DNA of 64,000 nt from Berberis thunbergii (GCA_003290165.1 QNQO01008307.1:310001-374000); one strand, 5' to 3'. Counted from the first letter of the stretch, positions 21,701 through 34,840 are shown. Notes: a model not told the origin generated them from the sequence alone. Numbers and translations are program-made.

Positions 21701-24700
21701 GAATCACCGAGTACCTGCAAATCCCAAATACATCAGCAATTAAGAGCTATTATTGTGTCCAATGGAACCCCAATCAAACATACAATCAGCGAAATGATTT
21801 TCCTAAATCTGTCCAAAATTGTTCTCATAACCACAGATTGACCTTCACATCCACATTTTTCTAGCTGTTGCTGATTATTCTGTTATTCCTCTCCCTCCAA
21901 ATTAACCCAAACCACTCCATGGACCATTCTTTGCCACGCCCAGATACCATCATCAAAGTTCAGAAGACCACAACAGGGGAATTAATCTGAAATTTTGCCA
22001 GCCCTCTCTTCCATAGCTCTCTGGCTAGGAGCCTAGGACACAATGGAACATCACATGATCAATTGATTCCTCCGGATTCCTTCGCTTGGCCACACAATGC
22101 GCAATGGCAGCATCAGTCCACGTTTGATAATGTTGTCAACAGTCAAGATCCTCTCATGGAGAGTGGTCGAAAGAGGAAACCTACTCTAGGGGGGATATCT
22201 TTGATCCAAATTAAGTTATGGAGCTGATGAATGCATTGATCAATAGTGGAGAGAGGCAGGCAAGGAGCTATAGATCATTACAACCCTTAACCATAAATTT
22301 GTTATCCTTCCCATCCCACAGCCATTTTGTCTTCGGACTCGTCAAGCTGAACACTGCTAGTTATGTTGAGAAGGTCTGCCATAGGTTTCTCCTAAGATGG
22401 AAGTTCCAACTCTGATGTTGTGCATCGTCAATCTAGTAATCTCTAATCATCCCTTGCTTTCTACTAGTCATAGATGTGTTGGAAGGAGTTGTGAATGGTG
22501 TCTTCTCCTACCCATTTGTGAATTCAAAATTGAATCCTCTCACCGTTATGATTATAAAGAAATAGTATCCACAACGCACTTCAATCTCATACTACCCTTC
22601 CAAAGAGACCACCCATGAGATTTCTTGCCATCATAATCATAAGTAAACCAATCTCTTGTGTTGGCACTGTGTGCCACAAGGCCTGCTCCTCATCTCATTC
22701 CCCAAACCCCATTTGCTTCTAGGTTTGACAAACTTTATTCCAATTGAGAACGGGATATTTCTTTGAGGAGTGAGACGTCTCCGAAATGTTTAGTCTACTG
22801 GAAACAACGAAGAAAATCGTCTTGTAAATGTGCTTAATTTTCTTTCTTTTTTTGTTCCAGTTATTTGTATCACCAATTAAAATGGTCATTATTTACAACA
22901 GAAATGGAAATACCGGTTATGTAATGATGACAATGTCTATATATACCTTTAATGTTCTGCTTATTAATAACTGTTCCTTGGAAATACCATTTATTTTGTG
23001 TTTAGCTTCCATTATATTTTGAAGTTCAAGCAAACATTGTTTTATTCTCACGTACCATCCAGCACTGCCTCAGCAGATGATCTCTCAGAATAATTGATTG
23101 ATCGATATAACTTCAACTCATTATCTTACTTCATATTCTGTCCATCTAGTGTCTTGTCTAACTTCGAATCATGACTTGGAGCCAGATGAACAGTGACAAC
23201 AACGAAGAATACGAGTTGCTTTAAAATAGTACTTGAAATGGATTTATTGCTACTATACTTGATACTATAACTCTGCATGGCTTGTGCCAGTTTTGTTATC
23301 TACATTCAGAATAGGCGTTCCTTTTATTTATTTATTTTTTTCATTTGAACTTTCACTTATCATGGAGATTTTACTTGTGAAATGTGCTTTCGTGGTTGTT
23401 GTTCCCCTTGTCTTGTTTCGGTTTCTTTTCTGTGTATATTTGCCTATAAGATTTTTTGGATGCATGTTAACAAGATTGTTATTATTTGAGATACAGTACA
23501 TGGAATGGAGTATGGATTTGGAGCCCACGAGTACCCCACTAGTGGAGTGTTTGAGGTGGAACCAAAGAGCTGCCCTGGTTTCATTTTCAGACGGTCTGTG
23601 TTGTTGGGCACAACTGACATGACACGTTCGGAATTTCGGATGTTCATGGAGCATATATCCAGTAGATATCATGGTGATACATATCATTTGATTGGCAAGA
23701 ATTGCAACCATTTTACAGATGATGTTTCTGTGCGTCTAACTGGTAAACCCATTCCTGGATGGGTGAATCGACTTGCTAGATTAGGTAAGACAGTGGCAGT
23801 TTCTTTGAGTTTGGTTATGTTCAAGGTGCTAATGTCTATTCTATAGCTTGAGGGTCATGTGATCTATGGACCCTGTTGGCTGTTTAATTGGATCGTTGTA
23901 TGACGATTTTCTCCTTCACTTTCAGTTAGTGCTGTTGTAGTTTACAAGGTCATTCGCTTTTTTCACTTACCTTTGTAAAATATGAAGTTTCAGGTTCATT
24001 CTGTAACTGTCTACTGCCAGAACATATCCAAGTTACGGCTGTTAGGCATCTACCAGATCATCAAATATATTCTGGTATCTTTTGCTAAACTTTTTACAAT
24101 TTACAGCTATGCTAAACTGATACAGGTTCATTTGGCAGGCTACATGTTTTTCTCACTGCAAAAGTGTTCGTTTTAATTATTAGTTATTATCATTATTAGC
24201 TTATGACTACTATGTATATATATACATATACATAGATAGATATTGTAATTATTTTATATGATGTTGAATATTTTTTATATGTGACACAAGAATGACAGAC
24301 TTGGCAGAATCATTACATTGATCCATTTTATTGAAAACACATACTAATAATAAACCATAACTCAATAAGCATCCCCAAGGTGTTTAGTTTTCATACAAAA
24401 TGACATCTTGAAAGAAAAGGCCAAATCTGGTAAGCTACTAAACTAGTAACCCATTAACCATAAGTTTGTCACTCAAATATCCTCATCATGCCCTAAGTCA
24501 ATGCTATCATTCTCATTTTTATCATCGTTGAAGAAGGGATGGAAATTCAGATTTGAGCCCTAACAAAGTTGAGTTGTTGGTTAATATCAAACTTCTAAAT
24601 AAAGTATTCATAAAAAATTAGTTATTATTTACCTATTTGAGTTGTTAGCATGCTATTGTGTTGTGGTGTCAAGAAACGCCAAATTTTTTTAGGGGGGGAT

Positions 24701-27700
24701 TTTTCGAAGCGAAGCGGCGGAATTAGTAATATAAAAATAGAGCTTCAGGAGTCGCAAAGCCATTGTGGCAAAGCTTCAATCAACATAGTGTATGTGTGTT
24801 TTAATAGTTAACTAAACATTGCTTTTAGAATTTTATAAAAATAAATTAATAAATTAATAAATAGTTTTCCATTTTGTTATTACCCTTAGCATGCACTTAT
24901 GCACTAGTTGTTTAATTTGCAACAGTTAATCATTTTTTATCTCGATGAGATCCATGAGGCAACATCTATTACCTAAAAAGCCCTAAGATCTCTCTATTGA
25001 CTACTTGTAACAAAAAATCATAATCTACCCCCCTCCAAAAAAACACATTGTTTGCGACTAATTTACCGTTTGTAATCCTATTTTTATAATTGACTAACAT
25101 ATTACCCTTGCCTATGACACTCCATATTGTTTTTTCTTACATGATTATTTATGTCTTCAAATTACTCTTATCGATTTTATTTAAATCAATTAAATTAGAT
25201 TTTCAATGAAAGTCGGTCAAACTTTATAAACATCGTAGTCAAACTCGGTCAAATTCAATCACTGAAACATCATTTAAATTTTGAATATTTCGTGATCGAT
25301 AAAATTTAATCGCTTGGAAAGAAACCCCATGTTAAAATTGAAACCTGGATATTTTCATATTTTTTTGATATGTTTGACTTTTTTTTTAAAAAAAATTTTC
25401 ATCACTCAAGAAAATCGAAACTTGCTCTTTCATTATGACTCGAGGTTACACTTTTACTTATAGAACCCAAACGTGCCCCAACACAAATTTAAAAAAAAAA
25501 ATCGATGCAAGCATTAGAATTGATTATTTTAATCATATTTTATTGCATATAAAATTAATTTTCCTGGGGAATGACTTCTTGGAAAGAGACAAGGAAAAGT
25601 ACTTTACTAGGAAAATGATCTTCTAATGTTTGATTGGACCTATTAAATTATAGTAAAACTTGATTTTCTTATTGCGCCTTTGGTACATAATATGGAAAAA
25701 TTTCAAACTACGTGTTTCATATTGTTTACTTCATGCATTGACACGTAGTGCTTGTTCATGTAGTGTTGGAAAACTTCCACCAAATTATTAGTAATACTAA
25801 TTTTAAAAACACCTAGGCCTTGTTCGGTTGATGTGAAATTGCAAATGAAAATAATTTTTCTAAGAATGAAATTTGGGTGATTGGTAATCATTAGCAAATT
25901 TTCATTGAAAATCAGTTTTCCAAAATCTTTTATTTTAATTAAGAATTATTTGCAAATTGAATTCGACACTAGGAGTGTGGTAAACAATTTGCAAAATGAT
26001 GATAGTCATTATGGTGCTTATGGTGGTGGGTATTGTTGGAGGATAATAATTGTGATGGTATTGGTGGTGGAGATGATGGTTGGAAGTTGTGGTGGTTCTA
26101 ATGTTGTGGTGATATATGGTGGTGATCATGATCGTTAGGAGAGGTGGACGTCATTGACATGGTGGTTGTGATTGTGGGTGTGATAGGGAGAGAGATTTAT
26201 TTTCAATTTACCCAAAATTGGTTACGAAGCAAGTCTTGTAAATTACTTTGCATGGAAATTGTGTTTACAAATTTGATTGAGAAATTAATTTGCATTTATA
26301 GTAGATTAATCTACAGTGAACCAAGTTGCGTGTAGGTGTTTTTATAATTAGTAGTTATGAAAATTTGGTTGAAGTTTGTCAACACTACATGAACAAGCAC
26401 CGACACATCAATACATGAACAAGTTCACAATGTGAACACATAGTTTTCAAATGACATGACTAAAAAAGCTCATAATGTTGAAAATTATCTTGGATTTAGG
26501 GTAAGTTTTTTGTGAAAGGGTATTCTCCCAATATTTTACGTTCAACAGTGTAAATATACAAATTTAAAAAAAAAAATCACAATGGTAGGATCATTGTGTT
26601 GGATTATTATGAGACAATTGTCGGAAATTTTTTTTTAAAATATTGAGCTATGTGTATAAACGCATTTTCATCTTCACAAATAAGAAACAACAAACTTTAT
26701 TGGAAGGGTAATTTTGAAGTTAAAATGTTATAGCTATGCAAAACCGTGATTAGTTATAGACCTCATCGCTTTGTACTAATTTCATATAAGTTATTGTGTA
26801 TTTAAGATGTTGTGAAATTTATAAAAATATAATTAAAAAATCGAAGGGCATTATTATAATAGTTACGTCCATAATAGATTTTTCTGTATGGCCGTTTAAA
26901 ATTTTAATAAGCTTTTGTTATATATGAGTTGAGAAACTTTCCAACTTTTAATTTTCCATGCTTGATAGGAAAGTAGTTTTTTTAGGAGGGAGGGGGTCAG
27001 AAAAAATTAGGTGGCCCTGAAAAACTCTTTTCTTACGACTTACATTTATGGCTAATTAGCTGGAAAATGGTTTTCCAGTCAAATCTCATTTAATCAAACA
27101 AACCCTAACTTTTAGTCCACCAATAGAATAACACATAGAATAACGACACTAGACCAGACATTTCGTCCCAAGCTTGCACAAAAAGCAAACACATAAAGAG
27201 ATAAGGGGCCATGTGTACGATTGGATAAAAGCTCTCCAAAACATCTGATATAAAGAGGAGCATGCAGTTTCTTCAAATTTTGCGAGCTTGTGCAAGTATC
27301 TTGGTGGTTCATCGTAAAATTTGGTCCATTGATCTCTCAAAGGGTAAGATTGGACAAAGAGAAGATGGAGTTGTATATCTAGAGTAGCCAATGGTAGAGA
27401 AAATCACAGGCGTCGCTAGGAGGATTTACTTCCATGAAATTCCACATCAAGTAGTAGTGTCGAGCATTAGCGGGGAAGGTCAAACCCCAAAGAGACAAGT
27501 TTATGGTACAAGAGTATGTTTCGCTTAGGAGTTTAGTGGTATTTGGGTTTGTATGCTCAAGGATCGGTGTGATCGGTGGGGTCTTTGGGTTTGTATGCTT
27601 ACGAATCAAATCCATAACGTGTTATATTGTATTTTCAGTGTGTTTGGCCACGACATAATTTCTTTAGAGATTATAATATTTGTTCTAATAATATAATAGT

Positions 27701-29940
27701 AAAGTTGAAAAAGGATTTTTGAAAGAACTCCATGAGCGGTTTTATTTATTTATTTATTGTTTCTGCATAATCTTTGAGTTGTTGCCTTCTAGTTCAACTA
27801 GTAACTCATGACAACAAAAACAACTGAACACTAAACAATTGAAAGGAGAGACTTTCCAGTTGAAAATGGGAAAAGCCCTTAGGGATTCCATGGCAATCAA
27901 AGAAGATCAAGCATTGGGAATCATTCATAAGGCTATGGACAGAAATGGGGAAACGACCATTACTATTCAGTGGTGGTTTGGTGGCAGTCAAAGAAGATCA
28001 AGCGTTGGGAATCATTCGTAAGGCTATGGACAGAACTGGGGAACGACCACTACTGATTCGGTGGTGGTTTGGTGGCAGCCAGTTAGCAATGAGGATTAAG
28101 ATCATTAGTTGGGATGCAAGGGGATTGGCTGTTTGTTAAAGGTAATATATGTCTAAGGCAGACAAAGTTACTCTTGTTGACATTACCATTACTATTATCC
28201 TAGTATATTTCATGTCCGCTAATGCTATCCTAGTTTCAGTGGCCAAAGAAATATAATAGATTGCTGAGACTTCTTATGTGGTACCAGGTACATCGACTAA
28301 CTCTAAAAATTTATTTTGGTTAACTAGGGAGATGTACGAAGGCAAAAGAGAAGGATTGGGTATTCATTGTTTAAAAAACTTCAATAGCTACTTATGGTTG
28401 TGCATGGTGGAGAGTCATTATGAGCACCCACTCTGATTTCATTAGAAAGTCTCTTTTCATTATTAAAAAGTCTCTTCCAAAGCCGAAAATAATGAAAAGA
28501 ATGCTTTTGGGTTGATAAATGGGTATAGAACAGACACCTCAACCAGAAATTTGGAGACATCTACAATATATACACAGGGCAGCAAGGTGTAGTAGCTAGG
28601 TATATGAATATGACTGTTTCAGAGCATGGAAAAGCTTGTGATTTGGCTCTTAAAAGAGGGTTATTCAATTGAGAGACACCGTCTCTGATGTGCCTCTCGG
28701 AACACCTTAATCTGATTGAGCTGGGGAGTGAGTGACCATGATGAATGGGTTTAAAATGACCTACTACAAATTTTTAGTAAGGCTGCCTCCCCAAGTTGCG
28801 AATCATGCGGCAAATCGATAATTTTCTCATTCTGTCATGTGGGAAAGACAGACTTGCCAAGGGCCAACTTAATCTAGTGGATAGGTCATGGGAAGTTCTA
28901 GCAATTGATGATCTTGCAAAGGTTTAATCATAGTCAATAGATGTGTGTGCTATGTGAGATGCATCAGGAATCGATCTCCACTTTTTCTAATGCCTTTTTA
29001 CTCAGCTGTTTGGACTCTTATTCTTATCAAAGGGGAGGTCAAATGTCTAGCGCTTATTTTCTTCAACAAGGATGGAGCAATGGGGGAACAAGTCTTCCAA
29101 TGTGGCAGGAAACTGAATTTGGGACAAAATACCCTTTTTGCAATGAAATTTGTGGATTTGCCATTTTATTTTTTAAAGACATTTTTTTTCGGTAATGGTG
29201 CATGCGTATCATGAATGAAGCTGGTGATGTTTGCTGTTATTTAGCCGTATTATGATACATATAGTTTAAAGGTTTAGGGTTTGAAACTTGCCACGACATA
29301 TTTATGGTTTTTGCCTTTTTTGGATCCTAAAGTATATCCCAGTGTGCCTTAACAAAATATTTATGAAAACTATACCTTAATGAACTGCATTCAACGCGTA
29401 CAAAAAAGTTACTAATAAAAAACTCTTCATGTATTAGTATTCAACAAAGAGAAATCTTGTGCAACATTGGACCTCAAGTCTGTGCTAAAAGTTTGAATAT
29501 CATGCACAATGTACTGATCTGTTACCAAAGTTTGATTGGATCAAGGAGATATCGTAGTACTTAAGCTCAATACAATACTGGATTTATCTTCTTTGGATGT
29601 TAGACGAGCTATATAACAATCAAAATGCCTTGTTAGGGTATTCATGTTTCCCCCCTTTCTTCATCTTATTTTGTGAAGGTTATAAGTCTGCATTATGTAG
29701 GATGGTTACCGCATTGTTAATCTCACAACGCGACATTTTATTTCCGTAACTGATTGGATTTCCACTTTTTGGGTCCCAAATTACTAAACAGATGTTGGGT
29801 CCGAGTCTATAATTTCGTCAATATCTGAAGAGAGCGAAGATGATGATGATGAGTCTGATCATCAATTGCTGATGTCACCAAATCTCGATATGGCATATAT
29901 TAAAGATAGACCAGTAAAGCTTGCAAGAGAGCTCCTGTGA
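18781..29940 (+). CDS. deSI-like PPPDE-domain peptidase
   Basis: Four coding exons: 18781-18931, 23497-23784, 23994-24074 and 29792-29940. All introns are GT..AG and all in phase 1, giving 222 residues, close to the plant deSI-like proteins such as At4g17486 as I recall them. The PPPDE (permuted papain fold) domain covers roughly residues 25-160. The catalytic His is His46 (GIFHSG) and the catalytic Cys is Cys120 (LIGKNCNHF). Ahead of them are LNVYDLTPIN and, after the first junction, HGMEYGFG. The C-terminal tail is acidic (SEESEDDDDESDH), then MSPNLDMAYIKDRP. Family members remove ubiquitin or SUMO in animals; plant members are mostly uncharacterised, so the substrate is open. Introns 1 and 3 are large (4.6 and 5.7 kb) because of inserted LINE and MITE relics. 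An in-frame upstream ATG at 18425 could add 24 residues. Confidence 0.94.
20400..22640 (-). mobile_element. LINE (L1-type) 3' region relic in deSI intron 1
   Basis: Read on the minus strand, the text gives KTKWLWDGKDNKF, then LIWIKDIPPRVGF, a degraded zf-RVT stretch with CALCGQAKE, and IWRERNNRI, the usual order at the C-terminus of plant L1 ORF2. A further zf-RVT-like piece and a WRERN-type end recur nearer 20470-20850. This suggests two overlapping or duplicated LINE ends. All frames are broken. No reverse-transcriptase core was found. Confidence 0.65.
21653..21679. repeat. A13-G13 homopurine tract
   Basis: About 13 A are followed by one G, one A and a run of about 13 G. It lies inside the LINE relic of deSI intron 1. 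Confidence 0.85.
24075..25813. other. deSI intron 3, first part
   Basis: AT-rich intron sequence. Short G and A runs occur near 24690 and 25370-25500. I see no coding or repeat structure I can name. Confidence 0.4.
25814..27108. mobile_element. Possible Tourist/hAT-like TIR element, 1.3 kb
   Basis: The left end TAGGCCTTGTTCGGTTGATG and the reverse complement of the right end, TTAGGGTTTGTTTGATTAAA, resemble each other and the terminal repeats of many plant MITEs. Near both ends are copies of a GGAAAAC..TTTTCCA motif. The interior (25990-26140) is GGT-rich. Target duplications are not clear. Confidence 0.35.
27149..27615 (-). pseudogene. Coding-like fragment of unrecognised family
   Basis: Two overlapping minus-strand frames (27615-27379 and 27391-27149) together read like one protein with a frameshift near 27385: MWNFMEVNPPSDACDFLY, then LFVQSYPLRDQWTKFYDEPP and FEETACSSLYQMFWRAF. 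The aromatic-rich composition looks like real protein, unlike the surrounding AT-rich DNA. I do not recognise the family. It lies inside deSI intron 3. Confidence 0.3.
27830..29110 (+). mobile_element. LINE (L1-type) relic with large internal deletion
   Basis: At 28089 the text reads MRIKIISWDARGLAV, the start of an L1 ORF2 endonuclease, where plant L1 elements usually have SWNVRGLG. Then from about 28400 it reads CAWWRVIMSTHSDFIRKS, found late in ORF2. Near 28945 it reads CVLCEMHQESIS, a zf-RVT start. Nearly all of the endonuclease and the reverse transcriptase is therefore missing between 28140 and 28400. It lies in deSI intron 3 on the sense strand. Confidence 0.7.
27897..28078. repeat. 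91-bp direct repeat, two copies
   Basis: Units at 27897-27987 and 27988-28078 share TCAAAGAAGATCAAGC, GGGAATCATTC and AGGCTATGGACAGAA and the end GTGGTGGTTTGGTGGCAG, with about a dozen substitutions. It precedes the ORF2 start of a LINE relic. Confidence 0.92.
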
Positions 29941-31563
29941 GTTCCATATTTGTACTGATTTTATTTATTTTTTCTTACTTTATCTGTCGTCACTTGTGTC
30001 ATTCTGTGTTGCTTGTAGTAGTGTATGAATATCAATTCATATCAATGATCTCAACTTCTCAATTGGGTGTTTACGCTTGTCAATCTGTACTGTATACTGG
30101 ACGATGATGCGGAAGACTTGAGCTTCTGCTTTTACATCTGTCTGTATGTATCATATAAATGTTTACCCTAATACAGATAAATCCTCTACTTGCAGTTCGT
30201 CCTTTGATTTGTGCAGTGTTTGACAGAGAAATTCTGTCTAAAAGGAAATACTATTATAGTGATTGATCATGTATTTGAGATTTGGAAGTTGGAGTTAAAT
30301 ATCCAGATTTGAGTTCATGAAGCAACTAACATTTCAAGTTTTGCAGGTTTGTTATCACTCCCTTGGTACATCCTCCCTCCACCCATTTTATGTATTTTAT
30401 CAAATGCGATAATTTTGGGACCAGTTTTCGCTGACACCATGTACTTAGATTGAATGAACGATGTAGTAGGTATCCCTAGTTTCGAGCTTCAATGAAACTA
30501 TCTTCTGTTCTTCTACATTGTGCTTGCAGTTTACATATTTTTATGATTCATTTCTGACAAAGAGTGGTCTGAACTACAACCAAGGAAAAAGAGTGCAGGT
30601 TTACAACTCGAAAAACCTTAATATGTCTGTTTTTTATTTAGCGTTATTTTGATTTTGGCCCCCATTAATTTACGTTTTAACGATTAAACAACGAGTCTAG
30701 CCCCCATTTTCTAATGGTGCCATGAGGTAAACCACGTTTGTTAGCCTTTTTGGCTTTTTTTTTTTTTTTTTGGTGTTTTCACACTTTTACCTCTTCTCTT
30801 TAAAACACAATTACAAACACTTTCTATAGAAAGGGGTAAAAGTGTACACAAAATTTCAAAAAAGGTCAAAAAAAATGCTAGCAAACAAGGCTGGCTAGAA
30901 TTGTTGCCACCAATTAAACGCAACAAATGGCTACTTTCTTTACACACTTAAAGCAACAAAAACCATCAATTTAAAATATTACATATCTCAAGGCAATTAG
31001 ATTATTTGCCCCCTTTTTCTAGCTTTATCATGCCCCTTTACACTCGGCAACCTACTAATAATTGACTAGATTTTACTCAAAATTTGATCTGATGAAAATG
31101 AATTCGGATTTGAATATTTTGGATTTGAACTGGATGTCAAATTTTAAATTTGAATCTGGATTGCTCAACGGATCAGCTCGAACGCCATAATTACAATTTA
31201 TTTATTTAGGAAATCTTATCGAAACCCAATGATTGATTAGGGAAGCCAATTACAATTATTTTGAGAATAATATTTCTTTTACAATGATAAGAGAACCCCA
31301 TTATTAGAAATGGGTGTTTATGTCATTTCAACATAAGAACCCCCCTGAACACAGTAGTTATTTGCAAACTACCATAGTCTTTGGTAGGCAAACGATGTAC
31401 TTCTTCTTCTTCTTCGATACTCTCATATGGCATCTCTGAAAAAGAAAAAGTATTATATATATATAAACCATAACATTATTTGACATACTGGATTGGAAGA
31501 CACAATTTCTCTATTCTTTATGGTTGGGGTTAGTCCATCCCTATTCTATGGGATGTTTCTTTA
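29941..31563. other. deSI 3' flank and intergenic DNA
   Basis: Starts with the presumed 3' untranslated region of the deSI-like gene. The rest is AT-rich, with a T tract near 30757-30775 and a (CTT)n-like run near 31400. No gene or named element is visible. Confidence 0.45.
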
Positions 31564-32451
31564 GGCCATGTTTGGTTACTCAGAAGAAATGGGAATGACG
31601 TGTGTCTATACTATTATGCCCTCAATCATTAACCATGATTTTGGAATGGCAATGACTACCTCGCACCACCATTTCCTCTCTCTCACACCATTCTACTCTC
31701 TCACACCACTCACTTTCTTTCACACCACCTATATAAACAAAAACGATTCATTTTTCTCCTTCGCCATTCAAATCGACAATGGTTCCTCCCTCCCCCATTC
31801 GAAATCTCTTGCAAATCTATTCCAAATCTCTCCTCACACTCAAATCACTTGCAAATCCCCTCCATTTCCCTCGGAAACTCTCAAAATCCCTTCAAAGTCG
31901 AAACCCTTAAACCCAAACTCAATAAATATGCATAACTTAACATAACTTTGAGAGTTTTCGAGGGATTTGAAGGGATTTTGAGAGTTTTCAATGGAGATGG
32001 AGGAGATTTGCAAGCGATTTGAGTGTGGAGAGATTTTGAAGAGATTTGGAATAGGAGATTTCGAATGGGGGAGGGAGGAACCATTGTCGATATGAATGGT
32101 GAGGGAAAAAATGAATGATTTTTGTTTATATAGGTGGTGTGTGAAAATTTAAAAAAAAAACTCAATGGTGGTGTGAGAAAGAGGATATGGTGGCGCGAGG
32201 GAGTCGTTGCCTTTTGGATTTATGGTGGGTAAGGAGGCATCTATGTTAGGTAATGAAGACAAACAAGATAAATGAAGTGTTGACCATTATAATGGGCATT
32301 CATAGGGTTTTGAGAATGAATGCCCATTACAATGAAATTTGTAATGCTCATTCTCATTACGCCATTTTTATAACCAATCAAACAAAAGAATAACTTAAAC
32401 CATTACTATTACAATGGTCAAACCCATTCCATTGAGTAACCAAACACGCCC
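31564..32451. mobile_element. Tourist-like (PIF/Harbinger) foldback MITE, 888 bp
   Basis: The left end GGCCATGTTTGGTTACTCA pairs with the reverse complement of the right end, GGGCGTGTTTGGTTACTCA. TTA flanks both ends (31561-31563 and 32452-32454), the target duplication expected for PIF/Harbinger. Arms of about 400 bp pair through most of their length, with the centre near 31935. No transposase is present. The minus- and plus-strand frames inside are mirror images of each other, not genes. Confidence 0.85.
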
Positions 32452-32454
32452 TTA

Positions 32455-33471
32455 GTGGTTTGATTCTTTCGAGAGTGAAAGACATGTAATGAATGAACTT
32501 CACAAACATCTATCCCTTTAGGTATCTACTTGATTATATTCTCTTTTTTATCTAATTCATACATTTTTCCACGGTGTGTAGAAGCCAATGAAAACAAAGT
32601 AATAAAAGTAATAGATAGGGGAAGGATTAAGTTAACGAGGGAAGGAAAAAAAAAATCAAGAGGGTTGAGGAATCAAGTTCATTCGTAAAGGATTGAAAGG
32701 CTAAAGAGAAACGTTTTGTGTTCATCTTGGAATATGCTGTAAACAATTTTCTTGATGTGGCCGTACTGAAATCTCTTAAATTCTACAAAATTGCTACTAA
32801 GAACATAGTAAGTCTAATATGCACTCAACATTTATTTTATGTGTACGTTCTCAAGAGCACCCAAATATTTTCGAGTTCATAAATCAATGGGCGTTGATAA
32901 GATTTTCCTTGATTTAAATTTCAGAATTTTATTCATTTCAAAAATTTGTTTCATTCATTTTGTAAAATATGACACATGCTAATCCTAAAAAATTGTGTTT
33001 ATAAATATTAATTTATACCTTATATCCTAGACACAATCCACCACGATACAAGATTTCACTTCATCACCTCCACGTACATAGGCACTCGCATCAAGTGTGC
33101 ACATACAATAGTCCTACTATTACCAAAGTTTCCCATCTATCAAGGTAAGCAATTCATTCATAGTTTTTGTGTCATATTCAAACTTCACGCTAACTTGAGG
33201 GTCAAAGTATTTTTTGCAAGTACACCACCTTATTTTTCTAGTACATCAAAATCTTTTGTTGTCCATTCAATCCAAATCGTCTAAATTCTGCTTAACATCA
33301 CCACAAGTCGAGGGTAAAATTTTCTCGAACGCTGGTGCCTAAGAGCTTGAAGTTTTTACTAATATGATTTTTTTTCATTTATTTTTTGGGTATTTTTTGG
33401 GGGTATTTTCAAACTCTATAATTTATTAGTCATTAAATAATTTGTACATTTGGTATGACAATTATTATAGA

Positions 33472-33473
<2 letters not shown>
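32455..33473. other. Intergenic DNA
   Basis: AT-rich sequence. I see no gene or element in it. Confidence 0.4.

Positions 33474-33533
<60 letters not shown>
33474..33533. repeat. (AT)30 microsatellite
   Basis: Uninterrupted AT dinucleotides over about 60 bases. Confidence 0.97.
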
Positions 33534-33537
<4 letters not shown>

Positions 33538-33691
33538 AGTTGGAGTCTTAGACCAACGGCGGTGCACAATGAGACATTATGGTTGTATTTTTTTAAGTGC
33601 TTACAAGTTAATTTCTAATTGGAGTTGGAAGTTAAGAACGAGTTTCTAAATGAACTGTTTATTTTGCTTATGAATGGGTTGCTGAAGTTGA

Positions 33692-34840
33692 AAAATTAAA
33701 AGGTGTTTGTTTGCAGGTACTAACTTGAAGTTGTTTGATATTTTTGTACTCCACCCCAATTTCCGCCACCCACCATAAACCATCAACATTAAACCCCTTA
33801 TTCACCGGGTTTCTCACATCTAAACACCATTGAGATCTCCTTCCACCACTACCAGAACCCCTATTTATCCTTTGTCATTCCTCATACAATATCCAACAGA
33901 GAGGAAGAGAAAGATAAAAAGGAGTATGAGGGAGGGGAAGGTGGTGGCAGCGGCAGTAGTAGCATCACTCACGTGATAAAAAGGAGGTGAAAAAGAGAAG
34001 ATGGCATGTGGAGGAATGAGAAATAACAATCATTATGAATTTATTATCACGTTATTATTTGAATAAATTTTCATTAAACACTCAATGCTAAGTAATTAGC
34101 ACTCCTCAGGGTGGTTACTCCAATCAGAACTTAAACTTCTAATGAGAACTAAAACAAATACACTCTTTAGAGTGTCCCACTTCTTATTAAGACTTATGAG
34201 TCTATTCAGAACAAAAAAACAACACCTTCCATGTTAAAAACTAGATATTTCTCGTGTCTATGATACTACACACACCAAATATAAAATCATTATGACTTAT
34301 GTGCTTATTCAAAACAAAAAGCAACACCTTCTATGTTGAAAAGAGTTAAAAGACTGTATTTCTCGTGGCTACAATACTACATTCACCCAATGTAAAATTA
34401 CTATATGCAGATAAAGAATGTCTCAAATATTGCATTAGAGTTACTATGGGTGCCTTCCACAACTAGTTACTTTGAACACACTATTTCACCCCAGGGCACT
34501 CCCCATTAACACTAAGTTATTTAGACAAAGTAAAAAATCTTATGCACGCCTAGGGACAACAAAGCCCCTACTAAGATTATGCACTCAAAACTTTAATGAA
34601 ACTCTACACAAGAAAGCATAAGTAAATCTACATAAGAGAGTATCACAGAGTTTTAGGTAATTTTTAACGCCTCGAACAATTGGAGTGACTTTACTCACCA
34701 TTTTTGGATTTTGAATTTTTTTTTTTTAAATGAAGGTATGTAATGGAAAACTATGGGAACAAATCTGTTGAACTACGAGTAACGTAGTAAATTTGGTGGT
34801 TTTAGTAAGTGGGTGGATGTAGAAAGTATCTGCCAATTTA
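33692..34840. repeat. Direct repeat R1, left of the Mutator-like element
   Basis: Matches 38632-39960 in order and orientation, from AAAATTAAAAGGTGTTTGTTT through TTTGGTGGTTTTAGTAAGTG, with many substitutions. R1 lacks about 230 bp present at 39677-39910. The first part (about 33700-34163) looks like a hAT-type MITE: its left end AGGTGTTTGTTTGCAGGTAC resembles the reverse complement of its right end, AGTGTATTTGTTTTAGTTCT. The rest is non-coding. Confidence 0.9.

Noticed and set aside
25881..26335. Gly/Val-rich frame resembling a glycine-rich protein.
   Set aside because: Caused by GGT-rich repeat DNA inside a MITE-like stretch; reverse frame gives the matching His/Thr-rich nonsense.
33455..33649. 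Open frame of repeated Ile-Tyr.
   Set aside because: It is the (AT)30 microsatellite.
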